From Gammaproteobacteria bacterium (GTDB lineage Bacteria; Pseudomonadota; Gammaproteobacteria; Steroidobacterales; JABDKV01): 9,929 nucleotides of DNA. Shown piece by piece: positions 1 to 9,200 of the stretch (positions within the stretch are counted from its first letter, which is position 1; each line of letters opens with the position of its first letter). A model generated the notes under the pieces. That model was not told the DNA's origin, made no database searches, and saw nothing but the letters and a program-made list of their open reading frames with translations. The stretch spans positions 1-9,929 of the forward strand of contig JAOTXR010000042.1 of NCBI GenBank assembly GCA_029862285.1. Direction: 5' to 3'. The position numbers were made by a program, and so were the translations under genes.

Positions 1-336
1 GCGATAGATCGGCAGCTGCTTCCAAGCATCTTTCACGCCGCCGGGTGGATCCGGCTCTTTCAAGAAAGCCAGCAATTCACCAATTTCGCGCAGGTCATCC
101 AGAGATTCCCGACCCATTCCCATCGCGACGCGTTCAGATGTGCCGAACAGGTTGGCCAGAACCGGAATCGTATGGCCCTTTGGTCGCTCAAACAGCAGAG
201 CCGGCCCGCCACGTCTCAGCGTGCGATCGCAAATCTCGGTAATCTCGAGATTCGGGTCGACTTCTATATCCACACGGCGCAATTCGCCCCGAGCCTCGAG
301 TTGCTCCATGAAGTCCCTGAGATCGCGATATTTCAT
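1..336 (-). CDS. ubiD: UbiD, 3-polyprenyl-4-hydroxybenzoate decarboxylase (5' part, cut by window edge)
   Basis: UbiD is a prenylated-FMN-dependent decarboxylase that removes the carboxyl group from 3-polyprenyl-4-hydroxybenzoate in ubiquinone synthesis. Only the first 112 residues are here; the family is close to 490 residues, and the prenyl-FMN and metal site residues lie beyond the left edge. The visible part follows E. coli UbiD closely from memory: it starts [14 protein letters not shown], then has [15 protein letters not shown] (residues 27-41), [12 protein letters not shown] (43-54), [14 protein letters not shown] (62-75) and [11 protein letters not shown] further on. The ATG at 336 is chosen because homology begins there and an in-frame TGA lies six codons upstream. 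No strong Shine-Dalgarno is seen. The gene diverges from dapF across a 54-bp spacer. The family assignment is close to certain. Confidence 0.96.
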   Translation of the reverse strand, partial: MKYRDLRDFMEQLEARGELRRVDIEVDPNLEITEICDRTLRRGGPALLFERPKGHTIPVLANLFGTSERVAMGMGRESLDDLREIGELLAFLKEPDPPGGVKDAWKQLPIYR

Positions 337-390
337 ATAGTCCAGGCCTGTTCAGGCGATCCACCATACGATTCGGTTATGCTAACCGCA
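337..390. promoter_or_regulatory. Divergent ubiD/dapF intergenic region with possible back-to-back promoters
   Basis: This 54-bp spacer must hold, or lie next to, the start signals of both ubiD (minus) and dapF (plus). Two inverted repeats are visible: GCCTG-TT-CAGGC at 346-357 and CGGTTA-TGC-TAACCG at 374-388. The second contains a -10-like hexamer in each direction: TATGCT at 378-383 on the plus strand and TAGCAT at 384-379 on the minus strand. The minus hexamer has a fair -35 candidate, GTGAAA (407-402), with 17-bp spacing, which would lie inside the start of dapF. The plus hexamer has no good -35. If it is used, transcription would start at about 390, almost on the dapF ATG, giving a leaderless or very short-leader mRNA. 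These are motif matches by eye only. Confidence 0.3.
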
Positions 391-1212
391 ATGATCGTGC
401 GTTTCACAAAGATGCATGGAGCGGGTAACGATTTTATCGTTATCGATGCGATGCGTCCGGACGACCTCTTTGATATCGACGCACTGGGGGCCGCCGGCAG
501 AGCCGGTCTGGCCGACCGGCACACTGGCATCGGCTGCGACCAGTTACTGGTGCTTAAGCCCCCGCGCCATGATGAAGCCAACGTCTGGATCCGTATCTTC
601 AATGCCGATGGCGACGAGGCGGCACAGTGTGGCAACGGGATGCGGTGTATCGCACGGTATCTGGCCGATCAGCAACCAGGCAAAACTCACTGGCGTCTCG
701 ACGGCGTCGCCGGTCTGCGCGAGGCGCGGATCGAAGCCGATGGCAGTGTCAGTATCGAGATGGGCCGACCCGATTGGGGCGCCGACGCGACCGGATGCAA
801 ATCCATGCCGAGAGCGGAAATCAGCGGCAACGCGGTCGACATTTCCCTCATTTCGATGGGCAATCCGCATGCCGTATTGTTCGTCGACGCGGTCGACGAT
901 GCCCCGGTTGACGAGTTGGGGCCCGAATTGCAGCAGTTTTTCTACAATGGCGTAAACGTCGGTTTTGCCCAGATTATCGATGATTCATGCCTGGCGCTGC
1001 GCGTTTGGGAACGTGGCGTGGGCGAAACCCGGGCTTGTGGTACTGGTGCCTGTGCTGCGGTGATCGCTGCGGTTGAGCGCGGCCTGAAACCCGGCTGGGT
1101 CAGCGTTGATCTGCCTGGCGGCCAACTGATGGTAAAGTGGGCGGGTCCGGAGGAATCAGTGTGGTTGCGTGGTCCGGCGCAACGGGTTTTTGAGGGGCAG
1201 ACAGAGATATGA
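391..1212 (+). CDS. dapF: Diaminopimelate epimerase DapF
   Basis: DapF is a cytoplasmic, cofactor-free racemase that interconverts LL- and meso-diaminopimelate, supplying lysine and the peptidoglycan cross-linking residue. From ATG 391 the protein has 273 residues, very near the 274 of E. coli DapF. Both family signatures are intact: the first catalytic cysteine is Cys80 in AQCGNGMRC and the second is Cys216 in ETRACGTGACAA. KMHGAGNDF (residues 7-15), DRHTGIGCDQLL (42-53), IFNADGDEAAQ (69-79) and SMGNPH in the middle also match the family. The start is uncertain: ATG 379 and GTG 397 are in frame, and GTG 397 best matches the E. coli N terminus (MQFSKMHG). None has a clear Shine-Dalgarno. The frame stays open leftwards to 172, but that part is antisense to ubiD. 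The stop overlaps the next start by ATGA. Confidence 0.97.
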   Translation: MIVRFTKMHGAGNDFIVIDAMRPDDLFDIDALGAAGRAGLADRHTGIGCDQLLVLKPPRHDEANVWIRIFNADGDEAAQCGNGMRCIARYLADQQPGKTHWRLDGVAGLREARIEADGSVSIEMGRPDWGADATGCKSMPRAEISGNAVDISLISMGNPHAVLFVDAVDDAPVDELGPELQQFFYNGVNVGFAQIIDDSCLALRVWERGVGETRACGTGACAAVIAAVERGLKPGWVSVDLPGGQLMVKWAGPEESVWLRGPAQRVFEGQTEI

Positions 1213-1925
1213 GCAGCGAACAAAAGCGCAAGACCGATCTCCAGTTCCACCAGGCCAGCGAGGATGAGGTTGGCCGCTATCTACGCTCACACCCGGACTT
1301 CTTCGAACGTCATCCCGGTCTACTGGCGCATCTGCGGCTGCCGCATGATCCGGGTGACAACACCGTCTCCCTGATCGAACGCCAGGTGGCTATCCTGCGC
1401 GAACAAAATCGCAAGCTGGATCAGAAGCTGCGGGAATTGGTCGGCGTGGCCAGGGCCAATGACGTCCTGTCGACCAAAATACACAGCCTGTCCATGCGTT
1501 TGATCGGTACGACCGATCTGACTCAGATGCTGCAGACTATCGAGGCGGTATTGCATGACCAGCTTGGCAGCGATCGCTCGGTACTGATGTTGTTCGGCCA
1601 CAAGTCCGGTTCGGACGATTTGTTCGAAGCAACTTTTGTCCGCCGCCTGTCACTTAAAACTTCGGGACTGGAAATGTTTCAGACTTTTCTCAATACCGGT
1701 CGCCCGCGCTGCGGGCAGATAAAGGGCGCCAAACGCGAGTTTCTGTTTGGCAGCAAAGGTAGCGATGTCGAATCGGCAGCATTGATCCCGCTCGGTGAAA
1801 AAGCCGCAACCGGTATTCTCGCAATTGGCAGCCGCGACGCCGCACGCTTCCATCCTGGCATGAGTACCGATTTCCTGGCCCGGCTGGGTGAATTGGTCGA
1901 TCGAGGTCTCGCCAGCGTTTCCTGA
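1209..1925 (+). CDS. yigA: DUF484 family protein (YigA-like, GAF-related)
   Basis: This 238-residue protein belongs to the DUF484 family, represented in E. coli by YigA and encoded between dapF and xerC there too. Its molecular role is not established. The N terminus has the typical DUF484 block YLRSHPDFFERHPGLLAHL (residues 24-42). A charged heptad-like stretch with likely coiled-coil character follows (about 53-85, SLIERQVAILREQNRKL onwards). The C-terminal 140 or so residues are of mixed alpha/beta character, with ESAALIPLGEKAATGILAIGS, and fit the GAF-like fold assigned to the family. I see no catalytic motif, signal peptide or membrane segment, so it is probably cytoplasmic. The ATG at 1209 overlaps the dapF stop by 4 bp, and a GAGG at 1192-1195 lies 13 nt upstream, so translational coupling is likely. 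The stop shares one base with the xerC start. Confidence 0.92.
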   Translation: MSSEQKRKTDLQFHQASEDEVGRYLRSHPDFFERHPGLLAHLRLPHDPGDNTVSLIERQVAILREQNRKLDQKLRELVGVARANDVLSTKIHSLSMRLIGTTDLTQMLQTIEAVLHDQLGSDRSVLMLFGHKSGSDDLFEATFVRRLSLKTSGLEMFQTFLNTGRPRCGQIKGAKREFLFGSKGSDVESAALIPLGEKAATGILAIGSRDAARFHPGMSTDFLARLGELVDRGLASVS

Positions 1926-2833
1926 TGGACCCGCAGCAAGCCGGCTGGCTGGAACAATTCCTCAGTCACCTGCGTAACGAAAGACGGCTCTCATCTCACA
2001 CAGTTAGTAGTTATCAGCGCGACATTGGCGCGCTGGAAGTCTTTTGTGGCCGCGAAGATGTGGCGACATGGTCGGAACTCGATGCGTTCCATGTGCGACG
2101 CTTTGCCGCGGCCGAGCACCGCAACGGACTTTCGCCACGCAGTATTCAACGCCGCATGTCGGCAATCCGAACTTTTTTCAATTATCTGTTGCGTGAAGGC
2201 GAGATAAAAAACAACCCGGCCACGGACATTAGCGCGCCAAAAGCAAAGAAGCGCCTGCCGGCAACTATAGATGCCGACAGCATGGCGGCATTACTCGATT
2301 TCGGCGGCGATGAACCACTTGGCGTTCGCGACCGCGCCATCATGGAGTTGCTCTATTCCTGCGGCCTGCGCCTGGCGGAATTGGTCGGCCTGGATCTAAA
2401 CGCGGTAGACCTGGACGATCAGACGGTACGGGTTACCGGCAAGGGCGACAAGGACAGAGTCTTGCCGGTGGGCCGCAAGGCACGCGATGCCTTGCGTGCA
2501 TGGCTGCTCGTCCGGGTACAATTCGCTGACGAAGACGAAACCGCCATTTTTGTAAGCCGGCGTGGCCAACGCATGAGCAAGCGTTCGGTGCAAAGCCGCG
2601 TCGCGTATTGGGCCAGGCGCCAAGGCGTCGATGTGACCGTTTATCCGCATCTCTTCCGGCACTCGTTCGCGACGCATTTACTCGAGTCAAGTGGCGATCT
2701 GCGCGGCGTGCAGGAACTGCTCGGTCACGCCAATATCAGCACGACGCAGGTCTACACCCACCTGGATTTCCAACACCTCGCCGACACCTACGACAAAGCG
2801 CACCCGCGTGCCCGCAAAAAGAAATCCGAATAG
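1925..2833 (+). CDS. xerC: Tyrosine recombinase XerC
   Basis: XerC acts with XerD at the chromosomal dif site, under FtsK control at the septum, to resolve chromosome dimers. The 302-residue length is normal (E. coli XerC has 298). The N-terminal SAM-like DNA-binding domain spans about residues 1-95 (WLEQFLSHLRNERRLSSHT, then SIQRRMSAIRTFFNYLL at 73-89). The catalytic domain has the full tyrosine recombinase set: Arg149 in SCGLRLAELVGL, Lys173 in VTGKGDKDR, His242 and Arg245 in HLFRHSFATHLL, His268 in LLGHANISTTQ and the nucleophile Tyr277 in VYTHLD. Context and sequence favour chromosomal XerC over a phage or integron integrase, because it lies inside the conserved dapF-DUF484-xerC cluster. 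The ATG shares a base with the upstream stop (TGATG) and has no well-placed Shine-Dalgarno, so it probably depends on translational coupling. It appears intact. Confidence 0.97.
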   Translation: MDPQQAGWLEQFLSHLRNERRLSSHTVSSYQRDIGALEVFCGREDVATWSELDAFHVRRFAAAEHRNGLSPRSIQRRMSAIRTFFNYLLREGEIKNNPATDISAPKAKKRLPATIDADSMAALLDFGGDEPLGVRDRAIMELLYSCGLRLAELVGLDLNAVDLDDQTVRVTGKGDKDRVLPVGRKARDALRAWLLVRVQFADEDETAIFVSRRGQRMSKRSVQSRVAYWARRQGVDVTVYPHLFRHSFATHLLESSGDLRGVQELLGHANISTTQVYTHLDFQHLADTYDKAHPRARKKKSE

Positions 2834-2865
2834 CGAAGCACTGACGCCATCACCTATAGATAGTT

Positions 2866-2880
2866 TTGTGCCTGGCACAA
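2866..2880. repeat. Perfect palindrome TTGTGCC-T-GGCACAA
   Basis: Two perfect 7-bp arms flank a single central T, beginning 33 bp after the xerC stop. A short T-run (2864-2867) runs into the left arm and an A-rich stretch follows, so it lacks the downstream T-run of an intrinsic terminator on the plus strand. It could be an operator half-site pair, a REP-like unit, or a weak transcript-end hairpin. I found only one copy in this window. Confidence 0.5.
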
Positions 2881-3010
2881 GAAACAGAAACAAATCTCGT
2901 ACTAGCATGACATCGGTTGTGTCAATACGTATTTCTGCCAGTTAGTTGCAATAACGAGAGTTAACAGTTGCTTTATGTTTTCACGACATCAAAGTTGTAT
3001 GTCTGTTTAT

Positions 3011-3039
3011 TTGACGATTCGCTCTAAACGGACTACACC
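3011..3039 (+). promoter_or_regulatory. Possible sigma70-type promoter for the giant RHS gene
   Basis: TTGACG at 3011-3016 matches the -35 consensus at five of six bases. With a 17-bp spacer the -10 position is TACACC at 3034-3039, which matches at only three of six. It would leave a leader of about 85 nt before the start codon. This is a guess from motif matching and could easily be chance. Confidence 0.2.
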
Positions 3040-3118
3040 TAGACTTCTGTTCCGGAGCCAATTTCATAAGTCGGACTGGCTTGGGCACGCGAAGAACGTA
3101 GAACATCATCTGGCTATT

Positions 3119-3124
3119 GGGGAG
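3119..3124 (+). promoter_or_regulatory. Strong Shine-Dalgarno GGGGAG of the giant RHS gene
   Basis: GGGGAG lies 8 nt before the ATG at 3133, an ideal distance. It fixes the start of the giant frame and agrees with the signal peptide that begins there. Confidence 0.8.
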
Positions 3125-3132
3125 TACCAGTC

Positions 3133-3225
3133 ATGCGTCGCAAGTTATCAGGTTTGGCTTGGAGTCTTTTTGCCTGTCTGTTGGTTGTAGCTGCCGCGCC
3201 TCCGTATAAACCTTTATATGCAGCG
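3133..3225 (+). other. Sec-type signal peptide of the giant RHS protein
   Basis: The first residues are basic (MRRK). A hydrophobic core follows (LAWSLFACLLVVAAA, residues 8-22), then a polar stretch ending in PLYAAP. Cleavage could be near Ala22 or Ala30/Ala31; by eye I cannot choose. Cys15 sits inside the hydrophobic core in LFAC, a poor and badly placed lipobox, so a lipoprotein is unlikely. There is no twin-arginine motif with the full Tat consensus. Confidence 0.8.
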
Positions 3226-6200
3226 CCGGTTGCCGTTACGATAAGCCATCGCATTACGCAGCTCACTGGTCTGCAGCCGGCCGAGGTGAGCGAGATCTAC
3301 GCCGCGGAACAGGCGGCCGAGAACCGTACTGCCTCGTTTGAGTTTCCGGTTGGGGAACCACGGATCCCATACTTGCTTGTGCGCGTTACCGCATCGGGAC
3401 AATGGATCCGGATGATTGTCGACAACAAGGAATGGGATCGTGATTTCGAACCCTATTTCGATTTGAAGTCGCTCGATATTCACCGGCAGGCATACGGCAC
3501 CATCGATGCACTGACACCCGAACAGGAAGCATCGCGACTGGCATCTGCAGGGTCGATAACCGGCAAGGCCATTGCCGACATGCTGTACGGCAGTCGTGGC
3601 TCCGGTGGTGCACCGGCACCGGCCCCAGCCCCCCATTTTGAACCGGATCCAGGTTCGAACCCAGCCTCGGATCAGATTGGTGCGACTGCCGGTCAATTCC
3701 GGGTCGACGAATCCGGCAACGCCACCTATAGCATTTCAATTGCGGCTGCCGCGGGTACTGCCGGCGTCGCGCCGGGAATCAGCCTCAACTATGGCAGTTC
3801 GGGTGGCCCGGGAATTGCCGGTCTGGGTTGGTCGATAGGGGGGCTGTCGGCGATCTCCCGTTGCCGCTCAACCCTGGGACAGGACATGGGCGCCAACGCG
3901 ATTAAGTGGACCAATGCCGATCAGTTTTGCCTCGATGGCCAGCGGCTGCTGCTGGTTTCCGGTGGGCACGGGGGCAATGGCGCCGTGTACCGCACAGAGA
4001 TTGATTCCGCCACGCTGGTTACCGTCGTGGGCACAATAAATGGCGGACCCGACTATTTCTCTGTGCAGCGAAAAGATGGTTCGACAACCTACTATGGCAA
4101 GTCACCCGACAACGGCGATACCAGTGCAAAGCTCAATAATCTCGCAGGCCAGACACTGACCTGGGCGATCAGGCACTCCAAAGACAGCGTTGGTAATCCG
4201 GTCTGGTTCGATTACGACACCGTGGGCGGTGCCCAGCGCATCAGTAACATCAAGTACGCCTATGGCGTAAACCAGAACAATCCGGCAGCCAGTCATGGCG
4301 CGCGTATCAATTTCGCGTACGCAACCCGTCTGGATCCCCAAAGTGGCTACGTCGCAGGCCACCTGTTTTCCAACGACCAGCGTCTCACGACTATCCGGGC
4401 ATACAACACAATGGGTTCGGAACAGCTGGTGCGTGAATACAAACTTCGCTACGGCGAAGGACAAAACGTCACAACGGATGACACGTCACGATTGACCAGC
4501 GTTCAGGAATGCGTTGGTTCCGTCTGCCTGCCAAAGACAACCTTCGAATGGCGCGAGCCGATACTGTCCGGGGCCTATCGTGTCAGCGCCGGGTTCACCA
4601 TGGCAAACAGCAACCATGCTCTGGCGGCGCATCGCCCAACCGACATCAACGGCGACGGCAAGCTCGACCTGGTGTGGCTTGAGTTGGCCGGAAGTACTCC
4701 GCGCCTGAACTACGCCATCTCCAACGGTACCGATTTTGTACAGCAGAGTTTTGACGGCAGCAGTTCCGCCTATTGCCCCGGCACAACGCTGGAAATCTGT
4801 TTTGGCTCGGTCAGCGGCAGTCCGACGATGCGGCTCGAGACATTCGACTACAACGCCGACGGCCGGTCCGACGTCGCTTTTTTCGACCACGCCGCAGGCT
4901 ACTGGAAAATCTATCTTGCAAAACCACAAGGCGATGGGGGTTGGAAGCTATCCGCCAGCCCGCAGGGTTCACCCGCGGCCGACGGCAACCTGACCAGCAG
5001 AAAGACGAAGTTCGCCGACATGAATGCCGACGGATTGGTCGATGCTCTCACAATCAACCCGGGTCTTTTCAGTTCGTCTCTCAGCATTCGCTACATGGAA
5101 AAAAGTCCAGGCCAGCCGATAGAATCGAATCACTTTTATCAGTTCGGCGCGGCCGAATCTTTTTCCGCAGGCCAATACTGGAATGGCAACTACATTTCGC
5201 CGGTATTCCACGTAGAACTGGTTCCTGCAAACGCTGATTTCAACGGCGACGGCCGTGTCGATTTCATGATTGTCGGCGATGTATCCGAAGGCGAACCGCC
5301 TTGCGACCCTATTTGTCCGCGTGGTGGAGCCAGTGAGGAAATCAGGGCAGTAATGGTGGTAACCGGCGATAACAGTGCCTCCAAGTACATCGGATTGTCG
5401 TCGTCGATCCCTGAAAAACGCATCTACCCGGTCGATATCAACAGTGACGGTCTTTCCGATATCGTTTACGCCGGCGCATCGAATCAATTTTTTTACGTTA
5501 TCAACAAAGGAAACGGATCGCTTGAAACTGCCGTATTTCTAAATGAGCCCACGATGGGTCAAAACCCGGTCAACGGAGACCCCGGCCCGGACGACCCCCA
5601 GTTCACCGACTGGAACCTGGACGGCTTTCCCGATCTGGTGTGGAAATTAACGGAAAACTCTACAACCAACAACCAGGCAAGAATCAAGATCCGTTACTGG
5701 AATCCGGACAATGGCAGTTTCGACCCGGCCAGCGTTTCGCCGCCAATGCCGTTTGCCCGCAAGAGTAAAAATGAATCGGTGTTGTTTACCGACATGAGCG
5801 GTGACGGCGCGCCCGAGATGACGCGATTTAATATGGATTCGTCAGGCGAAGTGAAGGTTGTACAACAAATGGTATCGGTCGGCAGTCCGACACCGGCAAA
5901 CCAGGCAATCAATCGTATCGAGACTATTACGAACGGTTTTGGCGCCAGTACCTACGTCACCTATGAGCCGCTCTCCGACACGAGTCACTATGCACGTTTA
6001 AACGTCGATACCGCTATTGGGCAGGGCGAGTTTTGCGAGAGTGAACCAGGTTTCACCTTTTGCATTCCGATACCAATAACGGTTGCTGACCCGGACAGTT
6101 TCTACGCGGCGCTGAACGGCGACTGGGATCTCCCGGCTGGAACCCAGACGCTGGGAAAATACCGCCCGGTACTCGAGCTGAACGGCCCTATGCCGGTAGT

Positions 6201-9200
6201 GACCCGGGTGGAAGGCGATGCGCCTGCAGCCGGTGCCGATCCCGGTAGTGTCTCTGACACATCGCGAAACGCGATCGAGTATTTCTATCTGGAAGGCAAA
6301 ATCCAGGCTTCCGGTCGCGGCATGCTCGGCTTCGAACGGCTAAAGACTGTCGACCAGCAAACCGGCGTACAGACAACTACCGCGTATCGTCAGGATTGGC
6401 CATTTATCGGCTATCCGCGGCACACAGAGGTCCGTAGTGCTGATGGCAACCTGCTCAGTCATTCAACCAGCAATTGGGAATTTCTCGAATACACTGCAAG
6501 CTCTGCTGCAACTGCCGAAGCCTCGGGAACCGCGGCGCTTGGCCCGATTCACCCGGTAAATGTGCAGACCAATGAGCTGGCGTATGACCTGCTCGACAAC
6601 GGTGCCAATCAGGGCACATTGGTTAGCGAAACCATCACGACCAATACCTACGATGCCGAAGCCAATCCCGACGTCGTAACCATCACAAATAATAATGGCG
6701 CTGGCATCACCAACAAGTCGGTTACAACAGATAACAACTATTTCAATACCGCGGCGTTACCTCGGCGCGAGGCGCGTCTGTCCGCCACTACAGTGACAAC
6801 GACGCGACTCGGAGAAGGCACGCCACACGTACGCGAGAACTCGTTCACCTATTTCACTAGCGGCGATAAACGCGGCTTGCTCCACACTGCGACCATCGAA
6901 CCCAATGATCCGCTGTACACCTGGACCACGACTCACGAGTATGACGAGTTTGGCAATAGTGTGCGCGCCAGCAAATCCGGTGGCGGCCAGACACGATGCG
7001 ATGTCGTAACTGCAGTCTACGATTCCCGTGGCCGCTACGTCGACCAGAGCTATGACTGTCTCGGGCGAAAGATCGGTGAAATCGTCACACGCAACAAATT
7101 TGGCGCGCCTCTCAGATCAAGAAATTTTCTGGACACTGGCGGAACCTATGTGGAAAACGAAGTTTTCTACGGCGCGCTCGGGCGCGAGTACTTTCGCCGT
7201 CTTCCGGACGGGTCATTCACCAAAACGTATTTTACGACTGACCTGCAAAACTGCCCGGCGGGGACGGCATACAAGTCAACCATTGCGGAGAGTGGCGGCA
7301 CCCAAACTCAGGAATGTTTTGACCGGCTTGGCCGTCCGGTTCGTACAGTGACAATCGGGTTCGACGGCCAGTGGGATGCGCGGGATGCCGAATACGATTT
7401 GCTTGGACGTATTGCGTTCAATTCCGAACCTTATGATCTTCCCGGTTCGCCATTGTACTGGAGCCGAAACTCTTATGATACTTTGGGCCGGGTAACCGCC
7501 ACGGTATTGCCGGACAATTCAGACAGCACGCGTACGTATACCGGATTGAGAACGACTACTACAAACGATCTGGGACATGAACGTACCGAGGTCCGCAACG
7601 TATTGGGCGAGATTACGGAGGTCGTCGACAACCTCGGCGGGCGCACCAAGTACGAATACAATCATATAGGTAAGCTGCGTCGCACAATTGACGAAGAAAA
7701 CAACGAGGCGGAATTCAGCTACGACCTCCTCGGGCGAAAAGTAACCAGCAACGATCCGGACAAGGGTCTTTGGACCTATAGTTATAACCACTTTGGTGAT
7801 TTGACATTCCAGACCACCGCCAATCGCGATACTTCGTTCATGATCTACGACGGTCTCGGGCGTATGACTTACCGTCGCGATCAGTGTTATAGCGCCTATA
7901 CGGGGAATTGCGCCCCCTACTCGCGGCTGCGAATAGAAAGCATAACAGTCTGGAATTACGACACGGCTGCGTACGGACTTGGTCAACTGGCGAGCATTAT
8001 CGATTATATCGGTGGCTACCTGAAAGTCCTTAGCTACGACGACCAGGGCCGTTTATCGCAGACTCAGACCGTGTTTGATGGCGAAAGCTATTACGCAAAG
8101 ACGACTTACGATGAGTTTGGCCGAACGTTTCAGGTCTTCGATGCAGCTGGTGACGGAAGTTTCCAGGACAATGGCATTCAACATACCTACAACGGTTTTG
8201 GCTATCCCGAATCGCTCGGCGATGCTGTGCTGATCGGCGGCGTCCCAACCACAATCTATCGCACGATAACTGCGATGAATGCCCGTGGTCAGATTACCGC
8301 GGAAACCCTTGGCAATGGGGTTGGCAGAACCAGCGTTTACGATCCGGCCACCGGCCGTATCGACAATATTCTGAGTCTTGCAAACAGCTACGACGTTCAG
8401 GATCTCCGCTATCAGTGGGATACCGTCGGCAACCTGAAGCGTAGAGAGGAATTTAGCGGTAACAAGTCACTAACCGAGCGGTTTTTCTACGATGGATTGA
8501 ATCGTCTCGAGGAGCAGCGAATATCAGGAAACTCGGTATTCATCAACTACGATTCAATCGGCAATATCACCAGCAAGACTGGTATCGGCGATTACGATTA
8601 TGGCGCGGGTTCGGCAGGGCCGCATGCGGTGACTTCCGCCGGTGGCGAGACCTACACCTACGATGCCAACGGCAATAATGTTTCCGGTGATGGCCGTACC
8701 ATCAAGTACACAACGTTCGACAAGCCATGGTACCTGGCACTGGGCAAGAGACATGGTGGTCACAGAACTACTTTCGCTTATGGTCCTGACCGTGCGCGTT
8801 ATAAGAGAACAGACCGGACCGGTGGCGGCGAGCTTACCGAAACGCGCTACGTCGGTAGTGTGGAAATCATCGACCGACCGGACGGGACGCGCGAGAAGAA
8901 GCGTTATATCGGGGGCGTGGTAATAGAGACCGATTTCTACGATTCGAACGACACATTAACGAATTCACAAACCCGGTACTTGCACAAGGATCACCTCGGG
9001 TCACTCGACGTTATTTCCGATACCCAGGGCAATATCGTCACCGAGTTGTCGTTCGACGCCTGGGGACAACGTCGCAATGCCGCCAATTGGGATGCGCTTG
9101 ACAATACCCAGCTGGTCAATTTCGACCACAGCATTACCACTCGCGGGTTTACCGGTCATGAGATGCTGGACGAGCTGGGAATCATTCACATGAATGGCCG

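Larger units (their letters stand above)
2834..3132. other. 299-bp A+T-richer intergenic region between xerC and the giant RHS gene
   Basis: No gene is supported here. The region is visibly richer in A and T than its flanks and marks the change from the conserved cell-maintenance operon to an accessory-type gene. It holds a 15-bp palindrome (2866-2880) and a shorter inverted repeat TGACA-N7-TGTCA (2908-2924). TTGACG at 3011-3016 resembles a -35 box, with a weak TACACC at 3034-3039 at 17-bp spacing. TTAACA at 2961-2966 is another -35-like hexamer without a good -10 partner. I see no GC-rich hairpin followed by a T-run, so an intrinsic terminator for xerC is not evident. E. coli usually has the HAD phosphatase gene yigB directly after xerC; no remnant of it is recognisable here. 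Confidence 0.6.

Noticed and set aside
45..340. Short plus-strand frames within 45-340
   Set aside because: They run antisense to the clearly recognised ubiD coding sequence and show no domain.
172..390. In-frame leftward extension of dapF giving 346 residues
   Set aside because: The extra 73 codons are antisense to ubiD codons and have no DapF similarity; family length and homology put the start at 391 or 397.
1925..2833. Integrase of a mobile element
   Set aside because: It lies in the conserved dapF-DUF484-xerC cluster, overlaps its neighbour by one base, and has XerC length and motifs.
2853..2885. Intrinsic terminator after xerC
   Set aside because: The palindrome is followed by an A-rich stretch, not a T-run, and the CTATAGATAG before the TTTT has only a 4-bp A+T-rich stem.
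3166..3177. LFAC as a lipobox at Cys15
   Set aside because: Phe at the position before Ala is atypical, and the cysteine lies in the middle of the hydrophobic core rather than at its end, with more hydrophobic residues after it.
2975..3190. 71-codon plus-strand frame MFSRHQSC...
   Set aside because: It overlaps the strong Shine-Dalgarno, start and signal peptide of the giant gene in another frame, has no recognisable domain and no good ribosome binding site of its own.
3214..5487. Long minus-strand frames (3214-3696, 4102-4464, 4486-4929, 4969-5487)
   Set aside because: They are shadows of the giant plus-strand gene, which has clear domains throughout; the antisense translations look unstructured and match nothing I know.
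7519..7986. 155-codon minus-strand frame
   Set aside because: It lies opposite well-formed YD repeats and has no recognisable motif.
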